A model generated the notes under the pieces. It was not told the origin of the DNA, searched no databases, and was given only the letters and a program-made list of their open reading frames with translations. DNA of 13,206 nucleotides from an uncultured Ectothiorhodospiraceae bacterium (GTDB lineage: Bacteria; Pseudomonadota; Gammaproteobacteria; UBA6429; Thiohalophilaceae): positions 1-13,206 of the forward strand of contig CAMYMO010000212.1 of the NCBI GenBank assembly GCA_947259425.1, given 5' to 3'. Positions 7,044 through 13,206 of this stretch are shown here, one piece after another. A program made the translations under genes and the position numbers. How positions within the stretch are numbered: position 1 is the first letter of the stretch; every line of letters starts with the position of its first letter.

Positions 7044-7478
7044 TTAGTTTGAAGTAGTTTGCTGTGAGTTTAGCCAGGATTGTAAAATGATTTGTGCAGC
7101 CAGTTTATCGATTTCAGCTTTGTCCTGTTTTTTCTGTCTGGATTTCGATCCTGTTGCTAATTGTGCCTCAGCTTCAACCGAGCTTAAGCGCTCATCAATC
7201 CATTCAACGGATAGATTGTAACGCTCTATGAGCTGATCCCCAAATGCTTTTACCTCATCATGCAGGGGATGAGGTCTTTCATCCATATTATGTGGCATTC
7301 CGACCACCAATATTTGCGGCCGCCACTCTTTGACCAGTAAATCAATACCTTCCCAGTCAGGGCCATTTGAACAGGTAAGGGTGATGAGGCCTTGAGCGGT
7401 GTGGGTGATCTCCTGGCCAACGGCAATACCAATCCGTTTCTGGCCGTAGTCAAAGCCTAATAGGGTGCGACTGCTCAT
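7044..7478 (-). CDS. ruvX: Putative pre-16S rRNA nuclease / Holliday junction resolvase-like RuvX (YqgF)
   Basis: This 144-residue protein has the RNase H-like fold of the YqgF family. The first catalytic Asp is D10 in GFDYGQKRIGIAVG (8-21), the second acidic position is E96 in WIDERLSS (93-100) and the third is D124 in IDKLAAQIILQSWL (123-136), so the active site appears complete. VVGMPHNMDE (58-67) is the family's VVGlPlnmDG element with E replacing the usual G. YqgF in E. coli processes the 5' end of 16S rRNA. The neighbours algH (11 bases upstream) and pyrR (13 bases downstream) are its standard partners across gammaproteobacteria, where algH-ruvX is nearly invariant. Symbol yqgF is also used. 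Confidence 0.95.
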   Translation of the reverse strand: MSSRTLLGFDYGQKRIGIAVGQEITHTAQGLITLTCSNGPDWEGIDLLVKEWRPQILVVGMPHNMDERPHPLHDEVKAFGDQLIERYNLSVEWIDERLSSVEAEAQLATGSKSRQKKQDKAEIDKLAAQIILQSWLNSQQTTSN

Positions 7479-7489
7479 AGACGGTTAGT

Positions 7490-8053
7490 TTATGCGTGTC
7501 CAATATCGGAGGAAATGTTTTCCAGCTCAATGCCGAGATGATGAGCGGAGGCAGTCCAACGTTGTTCGATTGGGGTATCGAATATAATGCTGGAATCGGC
7601 CGGTCCATTTAACCAGGCATTGGCCGCCAGTTCGTCTTCTAGTTGTCCAGCACCCCAACCGGCATAACCCAGGGCGATCAGGAAGTCTTTGGGACCGGTA
7701 CCCTCGGCAATGGACGTGATAATGTCTTGTGACATCGTGATGGCAATGTCATCGTTGACGACAATACTGGCTTCCCATTCGCCGATTTCACGATGTAATA
7801 CAAAGCCACGATCAGTTTGCACGGGACCACCCTGATATATGGGTATGTAGCCGGTGTCTTGCTGGATGTTTGTGATCTGCAGATGTGAGAATAGCTCTCT
7901 AATATCCAGGTCCAGTGGGCGATTGATGACTAAACCCATTGCTCCTTCTTCATTGTGATCGCACAGATAGGTGACCGTTTTCGAAAAGTTAGGGTCATCG
8001 AGTGCCGGCATGGCAATCAGAAATTGATCGCTGAGAGAAGATGATTCAACCAT
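7490..8053 (-). CDS. algH: AlgH/YqgE family protein
   Basis: The protein has 187 residues from the chosen start. SDQFLIAMPALDDPNF near the N-terminus, the following TVTYLCDHNEEGAMGLVINRP (read in two parts) and GYAGWGAGQLEDEL are hallmarks of the UPF0301/AlgH family. The biochemical function is not established; in Pseudomonas AlgH was named for an effect on alginate regulation. The reading frame extends 12 codons further to a TTG at 8089, but neither start has a clear Shine-Dalgarno. The ATG at 8053 places FLIAMP about nine residues in, as in known homologues, and is preferred. It sits between tonB and ruvX in the conserved order and is presumably cotranscribed with both. Confidence 0.9.
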   Translation of the reverse strand: MVESSSLSDQFLIAMPALDDPNFSKTVTYLCDHNEEGAMGLVINRPLDLDIRELFSHLQITNIQQDTGYIPIYQGGPVQTDRGFVLHREIGEWEASIVVNDDIAITMSQDIITSIAEGTGPKDFLIALGYAGWGAGQLEDELAANAWLNGPADSSIIFDTPIEQRWTASAHHLGIELENISSDIGHA

Positions 8054-8149
8054 AGTATTGAGTATCGGCAACAATTTCGATATCGACAAGTTTCGTTGTG
8101 AAAATAGGATGGATTAATGTTGTCATGTTTAACGATATCATTTGGCTGG

Positions 8150-9049
8150 TTAGCGCACAGAGGTGGAGACACCTTTTACCCGAAAATTCCACACCAATGA
8201 GATATGAAGAACATCCGTATCTTTTAGAATTTCTTTTGTCAGTGGTGGGTAGGGGGCGGCCATCTGGACAATTTTTTTAGCCGCATTGTCGAGCACGGGT
8301 TTACCGGAAGAGCGAATAACTTTAATGAGTGATATGGAGCCATCCGGATTGATGGCGACATCCAGTAATAAGTCACCACTAATAATTTCCTCGCTGGCGG
8401 TTTTCGGATAATTGAGTGTCCCGACGTTTTCAACCTTATCGCGCCAGGCTTCAATGTAACTTGCAAAGCGATATTGCTTCGCATTGGTGCCAGTGACGTA
8501 GGTATGGTGTGGCGTATGTTGAGAAGCTTTTTTGAGTTGTTGTATCTCGGCTCTGAGGCGTGCGAATTCACGGCTGCGTTCGAATAATTGCGCGGCCTTT
8601 TTACTGTTCGTCTCAGTCGGAATGTCGCGTTTAAAGTCTTTGCTGTCTTTGGCAAACGGCGAATCCTTTGCGGTCATTAATTCTTTTTGTTTTTGTTCTT
8701 TAATTAATGGCGGCGGTGAGACATCCAATTGGCTATCCGGCGCGAGGCCATCTTCAGGAGTAGGCCGTGTATTTGAAAAAGGGCTGCTGGGTCGGACGCG
8801 TTCTTCAGTGTTGCCGCCGCCTTTTTGGTTGGCCTGGGCCAGGTAATCGGCTTCCTCAGGGGCCTCTTTGGAATGCGAATGAACCAGCGTGATTTCCATG
8901 GTTGGCATATTGTTTTGTGGAAGTAGATCTTCTATATCAAAACTCACCCCTAAAATGATGATGGCATGAAACGCAAGTGCGATAAACACCATTAAACCTA
9001 GGCGGTCGAATTGATGCCGGTTGTAAAATTCGCTGGTTAGCTGTTCCAT
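8150..9049 (-). CDS. tonB: TonB family energy transducer (TonB3-like)
   Basis: The 299-residue protein has a short cytoplasmic N-terminus, one membrane helix (about 17-36), a long charged and Pro-containing periplasmic linker (about 50-145), a probable coiled coil (about 145-175) and a TonB C-terminal domain (about 205-292). That domain has NYPKTASEE (213-221), LLLDVAINPDGSI and the end HISLVWNFRVK. TonB carries proton-motive energy from ExbB-ExbD to outer-membrane receptors, but no exbB, exbD or receptor is nearby. The motif ANQKGGGNTEE (73-83) and the position next to algH and ruvX resemble Pseudomonas TonB3, which was reported to affect twitching motility, fitting the pil genes at both ends. 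No long Pro-Glu/Pro-Lys repeat is present. It is the first gene of the pyr operon; the Shine-Dalgarno is weak. Confidence 0.88.
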   Translation of the reverse strand: MEQLTSEFYNRHQFDRLGLMVFIALAFHAIIILGVSFDIEDLLPQNNMPTMEITLVHSHSKEAPEEADYLAQANQKGGGNTEERVRPSSPFSNTRPTPEDGLAPDSQLDVSPPPLIKEQKQKELMTAKDSPFAKDSKDFKRDIPTETNSKKAAQLFERSREFARLRAEIQQLKKASQHTPHHTYVTGTNAKQYRFASYIEAWRDKVENVGTLNYPKTASEEIISGDLLLDVAINPDGSISLIKVIRSSGKPVLDNAAKKIVQMAAPYPPLTKEILKDTDVLHISLVWNFRVKGVSTSVR

Positions 9050-9082
9050 ATCAGTACTAGTTTACTCGTTAATTTAATCTAT

Positions 9083-9102
9083 CAACAATATTATATTTGT
9101 TG
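9083..9102. promoter_or_regulatory. Inverted repeat CAACAA-N8-TTGTTG over the tonB -10 element
   Basis: Two perfect 6-base arms (9083-9088 and 9097-9102) flank the proposed -10 of the tonB operon. The spacing suits a dimeric repressor operator, but the arms are short and AT-rich, and no regulator is suggested by the sequence. Confidence 0.3.
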
Positions 9103-9119
9103 GCTTAGGTATCAGACAA
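9090..9119 (-). promoter_or_regulatory. Candidate promoter of the tonB-algH-ruvX-pyr operon
   Basis: On the minus strand TTGTCT (9114-9119, four of six) is followed after 18 bases by a perfect TATAAT (9090-9095), about 40 bases before the tonB ATG. A second TATAAT on the same strand further upstream (about 9120-9125) has no usable -35. The -10 lies inside an inverted repeat described separately. Confidence 0.4.
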
Positions 9120-9183
9120 ATTATAGCGGTATAGATTCCAACCCGGGTTAAATTAGATGAAAAATGTGAATTTGTTAAAAGTT

Positions 9184-10230
9184 TTACGGAATTGATACAA
9201 CCGATATTTCCAAATCAGGTTTTCTGAATTTAATTCGATCATTTAACGCCTTGGTGATATGGATTTTACCATCGCGGTCAATGAGCATCGCTTGTTGGAT
9301 ATTCATGTCTTTTGCGATGGACAACCATTGTTTGGGGCCGGCGATAAACAAGGCGGTTGCTGCGGCATCAGCCAAGGCGGCATCATGATGTACGACGGTG
9401 ACACTTTGTGAATTTCTTGCTGGATAGCCGGTGCGTGGATCTAAAATATGGTGGTAGCGTTTGCCAGCCTCAATGTAAAAACGCTCATAATCACCGGAGG
9501 TAAAGACGGCTTCGCTATCCGTTGTGATCAAACTCGCGATCACGCCTTCACCTCTTGGATCCCGAATGCCAATGTTCCAGGGTCCGTTTGCACCATGGCC
9601 GATGACTTTCAAGTCACCCCCTGTATTGATGCTGGCGTGATGTACCCCCATCTTTTTGAGATGATCCATGATGACATCTAAGGCATAACCTTTGGCGATG
9701 CCACCAAAATCCAGTTTAACCGCTGGGTTTGTGTTCTTCACTCTAACCCCGTTTATCGTTATGGTTTGCATTGATGGATTGAGCTTAATCAGGGCTTTGA
9801 TTTCATTATCGGTCGGTGCTGGTCCCTGCGGGGTAAGCTCTTGATGATATCCCCAGAGTTTTATTAATTTTCCAATTGCAGGATTAAATAAGCCCTGGCT
9901 TTGCTGGTAATATAATTTTGATTTTTTCATTAACGGAATCAGTGAAGGATTCGAGGTAAATTCGCCGGTGGCTTCAAGTAATAAATTAATACGACCGGTT
10001 GGTCCGGCTTTAAACGGGTGAAATGCAAAATGAAAGTACTTAAGATCCTCGCGAATGGTTTTCATGACTAACTGTGTTTGTTCGGGTGGGACATTGATAA
10101 GACTGATTTCAATGATCGTGCCAAAGGCCAGAACATTGTCATGATATTCCGTTGGTTTTGATTTACAGCTGGGCAATAAAAAACCGCAAGCCAGAATTAA
10201 AGCGATGTTTTTAATGTTTATCGTCAGCAC
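9184..10230 (-). CDS. apbE: FAD:protein FMN transferase, ApbE family lipoprotein
   Basis: The 348-residue protein starts with a lipoprotein signal (hydrophobic 8-19, lipobox LPSC, lipidated C22), so it is anchored on the periplasmic side of a membrane. The ApbE core shows KLDFGGIAKGYALD (172-185), INTGGDLKVIG (201-211), WNIGIRDP (218-225), TSGDYERFY (244-252), HHILDPRTGYPA (260-271) and ADAAATALF (287-295). ApbE enzymes move FMN from FAD onto a Thr or Ser of targets such as NqrB/C and RnfD/G or other FMN-binding proteins; none is encoded here. The start is GTG at 10230, one base after the gshB stop, with TAAGG inside the end of gshB as ribosome binding site, so it is translationally coupled to glutathione synthesis genes. 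That placement is not usual for apbE. Confidence 0.93.
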   Translation of the reverse strand: MLTINIKNIALILACGFLLPSCKSKPTEYHDNVLAFGTIIEISLINVPPEQTQLVMKTIREDLKYFHFAFHPFKAGPTGRINLLLEATGEFTSNPSLIPLMKKSKLYYQQSQGLFNPAIGKLIKLWGYHQELTPQGPAPTDNEIKALIKLNPSMQTITINGVRVKNTNPAVKLDFGGIAKGYALDVIMDHLKKMGVHHASINTGGDLKVIGHGANGPWNIGIRDPRGEGVIASLITTDSEAVFTSGDYERFYIEAGKRYHHILDPRTGYPARNSQSVTVVHHDAALADAAATALFIAGPKQWLSIAKDMNIQQAMLIDRDGKIHITKALNDRIKFRKPDLEISVVSIP

Positions 10231-10231
10231 T

Positions 10232-11176
10232 TTATGCCTTAACTTTTGCTTCTATCTTGTCCATCAAGATTGCGCTGATGTTTAAATCATAGAGCGTATC
10301 CAGTTCACGTATGCAGGTTGGGCTGGTTACGTTCACTTCCGTTAAATAATCTCCGATTACATCGATACCGACAAAGATAAGTCCCATTTCTTTTAAGCGC
10401 GGCCCGAGTTGTTGACAGATCCAGTGATCTCGTTCACTCAGCGGCACACCTTGTGCTGTTCCGCCAACTGCCAGGTTGGCTCGTGTTTCGCCTTTACCCG
10501 GGATGCGGGCTAAGGCGTAAGGGACGGCTTCACCATCGATTAATAATATTCGTTTATCACCGTTAACAATTTCGGGGATAAAACGCTGAGCCATAATTAA
10601 TCGCTGCCCCTGTTTGGTCAGGGTTTCAATAATGACATTAATATTGGGATCGTCATGTTTGACGCGAAAGATAGATTGTCCACCCATGCCGTCGAGTGGT
10701 TTTAGAATGGCGTCCTTTTGCTCATTGATAAAATGTTTAAGTGTTTCCGCTGAGCTGGCAACCAGACATTCTGGAATACATTGCGGGAATTGCAGGGCAA
10801 ATAATTTTTCATTCGCGTCTCTTAATGACTGAGCCTTGTTGACGACCAATACGCCAGCTTGTTCTGCGGCTTCTAATAAATAGGTCGCGTAGATATAATC
10901 CATATCGAATGGAGGATCTTTTCGCATTAAGATCACATCTAATTCATTTAACGCGATGTCCTGTTGCGCAGATAGCTCAAACCATTGTTCCGGATCGGTT
11001 TTAACCTGCAGTGGCTGGACTCGTGCGCGGGCCTCCGCTCCGTGCAGATAAAGATCGGTAGGGAGCAGGTAATAGATTTGATAATCGCGGTGCTGAGCCT
11101 CAAACAACATCGCCAAGGTCGAATCTTTTTTATATTGAACGGACTCAATCGGGTCCATCACCACCGCTAATTTCAT
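10232..11176 (-). CDS. gshB: Glutathione synthetase
   Basis: This 314-residue ATP-grasp enzyme adds glycine to gamma-glutamylcysteine to form glutathione in the cytoplasm. Conserved segments are MRKDPPFDMDYIYATYLLE (84-102), the NEKLFALQFP region, the ATP-binding ILKPLDGMGGQSIFR, GDKRILLIDGEAVPYALARIP in two parts, NLAVGG, and FVGIDVIGDYLTEVNVTSPT near the end, with CIREL following as in E. coli GshB. Length matches the E. coli enzyme (about 316). It follows gshA after 21 bases, so both steps of glutathione synthesis are in one operon. The ribosome binding site is weak. apbE starts one base after its stop. Confidence 0.97.
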   Translation of the reverse strand: MKLAVVMDPIESVQYKKDSTLAMLFEAQHRDYQIYYLLPTDLYLHGAEARARVQPLQVKTDPEQWFELSAQQDIALNELDVILMRKDPPFDMDYIYATYLLEAAEQAGVLVVNKAQSLRDANEKLFALQFPQCIPECLVASSAETLKHFINEQKDAILKPLDGMGGQSIFRVKHDDPNINVIIETLTKQGQRLIMAQRFIPEIVNGDKRILLIDGEAVPYALARIPGKGETRANLAVGGTAQGVPLSERDHWICQQLGPRLKEMGLIFVGIDVIGDYLTEVNVTSPTCIRELDTLYDLNISAILMDKIEAKVKA

Positions 11177-11197
11177 AACTGGTTTCGATGCCTGATA

Positions 11198-12496
11198 TTA
11201 ATTATTTGATTGAGCATACTCGCGCGCTGCAGCGAGTAAGGCAAGACGTGCAATGACACCATAGGCGTAAAATCGATTCGGGTTGGCATCGGGTGCTTTA
11301 TTTGAATCGGGTAAATTGCAAGGTTCGGCAAAGGCCAACGGCTGAAAATGCATGCCGGGTGCATTCAGGTTTTCATTAATGCCGCGGTCAGTATGGACTC
11401 GATAAAAACCACCGACAACAAAATGGTCAATCATATAAACAACGGGCTCGGCGACGGCCTGGTCGTCACCCCAGGTTTCAAAGGTATAGACGCCTTCTTG
11501 CATGATCACTTTACTGACGGTTTTACCACTTTTCGCTGAGGCCATTTTGTTGCGCTGTTTACGATTGAGTTCCAGCAATTCATCCGCGTTGTGGACCGTC
11601 ATGATGCCCATACCGTAGGTACCGGCATCGGCCTTGACGATGACAAACGGTTTTTCATCAATACCGTATTCGTCATATTTAGACTGAATATCGGCTAGCA
11701 GACGCGTGACATTCTTACGCAAACAGTCTTCACCTTCGCGTTTGGTGAAATTGATTTCGCCACAGTTTCGGGCCAGTGGATTGATTAACCAGGGATCGAT
11801 ATCGATTATTTTTGCAAACTCTTCGGTAACGGTTCGGTATTCGGCAAAGTGCTCAGACTTCAGTCTGGCCGCCCAACTCAGGTCCAATGGCGGAATAATT
11901 TTTTGGTCTAGATTCTGAAATAGTTCAGGAATCCCTGCAGATAAGTCATTGTTTAGTATAACAACGCAGGGATCGAAGTCAGTGAGTACTAACTTATTAC
12001 CCTCACGAATTAATGGATCCATAGTCAGTTTTCGCCCAGAAGGCAATATAAATTGTGTGTTTTTTTCAAGATCCGCTAGCATTGAGCCGATACGTACCTC
12101 GAAACCGGCTTTATTAATGATTTCCTGTAAAGTGGCGATATTCTCTAGGTAGAACTGATTACGCGTATGGTTCTCTGGAACCAGGAGAACCTTGGCCGCT
12201 TCAGGGCAAATGCGTTCAATGGCTGATTGCATAGCCTGAATGCACAAAGGCCAAAAGGCGTCATTTAAGTTGTTAAAACCGGCTGGAAACAGGTTGGTAT
12301 CAACAGGCGCCAGTTTGAAACCCGCATTACGCAGGTCAACTGAGGCATAAAATGGCGCAGGAGTTTGTAACCACTGACTTCGCAACCAGGTCTCTATCGC
12401 GGACTGGTGATCCAGTAAATGAGATTCCAGCTGGCGTAAAGGACCCGATAGGGCCGTTGTCAGGTGAGGTACGGCGTGCAAATGTTCTATTGGCAT
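11198..12496 (-). CDS. gshA: Glutamate-cysteine ligase, proteobacterial (Acidithiobacillus-type) family
   Basis: This 432-residue enzyme forms gamma-glutamylcysteine, the first step of glutathione synthesis. It is not the E. coli-type GshA but the separate family first seen in Acidithiobacillus. Signature parts are FYASVDLRNAGFKLAPVDTN (read in two parts), LFPAGFNNLNDAF, LLVPENHTRNQFYLEN, FVIVKADAGTYGMGIMTV and VGGFYRVHT. The open frame continues 32 codons upstream to a TTG at 12592, but that extension lacks family similarity. ATG 12496 gives MPIEHLHAVPHL directly before TTALSGPL, close to where relatives begin, and is chosen although its Shine-Dalgarno is poor. gshB follows after 21 bases. 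It is divergent from pilG. Confidence 0.92.
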   Translation of the reverse strand: MPIEHLHAVPHLTTALSGPLRQLESHLLDHQSAIETWLRSQWLQTPAPFYASVDLRNAGFKLAPVDTNLFPAGFNNLNDAFWPLCIQAMQSAIERICPEAAKVLLVPENHTRNQFYLENIATLQEIINKAGFEVRIGSMLADLEKNTQFILPSGRKLTMDPLIREGNKLVLTDFDPCVVILNNDLSAGIPELFQNLDQKIIPPLDLSWAARLKSEHFAEYRTVTEEFAKIIDIDPWLINPLARNCGEINFTKREGEDCLRKNVTRLLADIQSKYDEYGIDEKPFVIVKADAGTYGMGIMTVHNADELLELNRKQRNKMASAKSGKTVSKVIMQEGVYTFETWGDDQAVAEPVVYMIDHFVVGGFYRVHTDRGINENLNAPGMHFQPLAFAEPCNLPDSNKAPDANPNRFYAYGVIARLALLAAAREYAQSNN

Positions 12497-12620
12497 AAAG
12501 GCGAGTGTCTTTTTGTTGTGCTTGACTAGTATTAGTCTAATACATAGGGACCAAAGTGTTGATAAACAAGTTTCGAATTGGCTAATTATCAACCATGTCG
12601 ATCTATTTTAAAGACCTTAC

Positions 12621-12655
12621 TTGACAGGCGCCCAATACAAAATATCCTATATAAT
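12621..12655 (+). promoter_or_regulatory. Promoter of pilG
   Basis: A perfect TTGACA (12621-12626) is followed after 16 bases by TATCCT (12643-12648, four of six). A perfect TATAAT at 12650-12655 lies just beyond, but its 23-base spacer is too long to use this -35. Transcription should start near 12655-12662, leaving a leader of about 140 bases. Confidence 0.55.
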
Positions 12656-12664
12656 ATGGATACT

Positions 12665-12769
12665 TATAGATTGTTCTTCAAATCTATGTTAAATATTGAT
12701 GAGAAGAACAATAACGAGTAGGTTGTGAGTTACGCTTGCCAGAATTCGGGCAATATTTAAACCAACCTA
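12665..12769 (+). promoter_or_regulatory. Structured 5' leader of pilG with competing pairings
   Basis: Stem A pairs ATAGATT (12666-12672) with AATCTAT (12681-12687) around the loop GTTCTTCA, with one more U-G pair outside. Stem B pairs ATTGTTCTTC (12670-12679) with GAAGAACAAT (12703-12712), ten perfect pairs, and uses the same bases as the stem A loop and upper arm. The two are mutually exclusive, or in part form a pseudoknot. Further on, TAGGTTG (12719-12725) pairs with CAACCTA (12763-12769) and encloses a smaller hairpin TTGCC/GGCAA (12736-12740 with 12749-12753). I match no known riboswitch. The stretch could instead contain protein-binding sites on DNA. Confidence 0.4.
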
Positions 12770-12785
12770 GTGACGATTCACATAA

Positions 12786-12791
12786 AAAGGA
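12786..12791 (+). promoter_or_regulatory. Shine-Dalgarno deciding the pilG start
   Basis: AAAGGA at 12786-12791 lies nine bases before GTG 12801. A second purine stretch, AGAAGG at 12811-12816, is only two bases from ATG 12819, too close for good initiation there. Confidence 0.5.
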
Positions 12792-12800
12792 TAACCGCGA

Positions 12801-13205
12801 GTGTTAGCAGAGAAGGCTATGGATGATGAATTTCAAGGCCTCAAAGTGATGGTCATCGATGATTCCAAGACCATCCGGCGGACGGCCGAGACTTTACTTA
12901 AGAAAGTTGGCTGTGAGGTCATTACCGCGACAGATGGCTTTGAAGCATTGGCAAAGATTGCTGATCACCGGCCGAATATTATTTTTGTCGATATTATGAT
13001 GCCGCGTTTAGATGGCTATCAAACGACTGCACTGATTAAGAATAACAAGGTTTTCAAACGAACCCCCGTGATTATGTTATCGAGTAAAGATGGTTTATTC
13101 GATCGTGCGCGCGGACGAATCGTCGGTTCAGAGCAGTATCTGACAAAACCATTTACGAAAGAAGAGTTACTTGGAGCGATAAAGAAACATGTCGCCAGGT
13201 CATAA
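12801..13205 (+). CDS. pilG: Type IV pilus response regulator PilG
   Basis: This 134-residue stand-alone receiver domain has the acidic pair D20-D21 (MVIDDSKT), the phosphoacceptor D64 in FVDIMMPRLDGY (62-73), S94-S95 (IMLSSKDG) and K116 (YLTKPF), so it should accept phosphate. Segments such as GLKVMVIDDSKTIRRTAE and TLLKKVGCEVITA are nearly those of Pseudomonas PilG. PilG is the CheY-like output of the Pil-Chp system; phosphorylated PilG promotes pilus extension and affects cAMP. In Pseudomonas pilH, pilI and pilJ follow, and the stop here is one base from the window end, so the same is expected. GTG 12801 is chosen for its ribosome binding site; ATG 12819 would give MDDEFQGLKV, which aligns better with the Pseudomonas start and remains possible. 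Confidence 0.95.
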   Translation: MLAEKAMDDEFQGLKVMVIDDSKTIRRTAETLLKKVGCEVITATDGFEALAKIADHRPNIIFVDIMMPRLDGYQTTALIKNNKVFKRTPVIMLSSKDGLFDRARGRIVGSEQYLTKPFTKEELLGAIKKHVARS

Positions 13206-13206
13206 C

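Larger units (their letters stand above)
12497..12800. other. Divergent regulatory region between gshA and pilG
   Basis: These 304 bases are AT-rich and non-coding apart from an unlikely 32-codon extension of gshA. They hold the pilG promoter and structured leader, described separately. On the gshA side the best promoter I can find is poor: TTGTTT (12564-12569) and TATGTA (12541-12546) on the minus strand with a 17-base spacer, each matching consensus at only three of six positions. A small inverted repeat, GACTA-GTAT-TAGTC, lies at 12524-12537 between that site and the gshA ATG and could be an operator or a leader hairpin. Confidence 0.6.

Noticed and set aside
8532..8846. 104-codon plus-strand frame opposite tonB
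   Set aside because: It is antisense to the TonB linker, a region of biased composition that readily leaves the opposite strand open; no start signal or domain supports it.
9140..9149. Palindrome AACCCGGGTT as terminator of apbE
   Set aside because: It is a perfect 10-base palindrome with no loop and no T run after it on the minus strand, so it does not fit an intrinsic terminator.
12497..12592. 32-codon N-terminal extension of gshA from TTG 12592
   Set aside because: It would use a TTG start, lacks a ribosome binding site, and adds sequence not seen in the family; ATG 12496 places the conserved domain correctly.
12719..12769. GEMM-type c-di-GMP riboswitch before pilG
   Set aside because: A twitching regulator would make it attractive, but the conserved GEMM tetraloop-receptor and GGGCAAA-like core arrangement are not present; only generic stems are seen.

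Overview
The window looks like chromosomal DNA of a gammaproteobacterium with moderate to low GC. Its gene order is close to the Pseudomonas cluster that runs from pilT-pilU through pyrB/pyrC', pyrR, ruvX, algH, tonB3 and gshB to pilG (comparison from memory of the P. aeruginosa PA0395-PA0408 region). The genus cannot be fixed from the sequence alone. No tRNA, rRNA, CRISPR array, insertion sequence or phage gene was seen.

Layout. Positions 2-1349 (+) carry the 3' end of pilT and complete pilU, the type IV pilus retraction ATPases. A 295-base gap without genes follows. Positions 1645-3252 hold three apparently unlinked small genes that seem to replace what sits here in Pseudomonas: a secreted staphylococcal-nuclease-like protein (+), a membrane-anchored Cys-rich protein of unknown function (-), and a membrane-anchored TerB-like protein (-). 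Positions 3379-9049 (-) are a tight operon read right to left: tonB, algH, ruvX, pyrR, pyrB, a dihydroorotase-like pyrC', and a PyrK-like flavin/[2Fe-2S] reductase. Several of its junctions are 4-base ATGA overlaps or directly abutting. Positions 9184-12496 (-) are a glutathione operon, gshA, gshB and then apbE. From 12801 (+), pilG runs divergently, behind a recognisable promoter and an unusually structured leader.

How the genes fit together. PilT, PilU and PilG belong to twitching motility, and the TonB here resembles the TonB3 type reported to affect twitching. PyrB with PyrC' should form the Pseudomonas-type aspartate transcarbamoylase, in which PyrC' is structural only: its zinc-binding residues are visibly missing. 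GshA and GshB carry out both steps of glutathione synthesis. ApbE (flavin transferase lipoprotein) and the PyrK-like protein add two flavin-linked functions whose partners lie outside the window.

Points most worth a second look are the pilG leader with mutually exclusive pairings, the PyrK-like gene translationally coupled to a dead dihydroorotase, the nuclease-like protein with altered active-site positions, and apbE coupled to gshB. I found no convincing wholly new multi-gene system.
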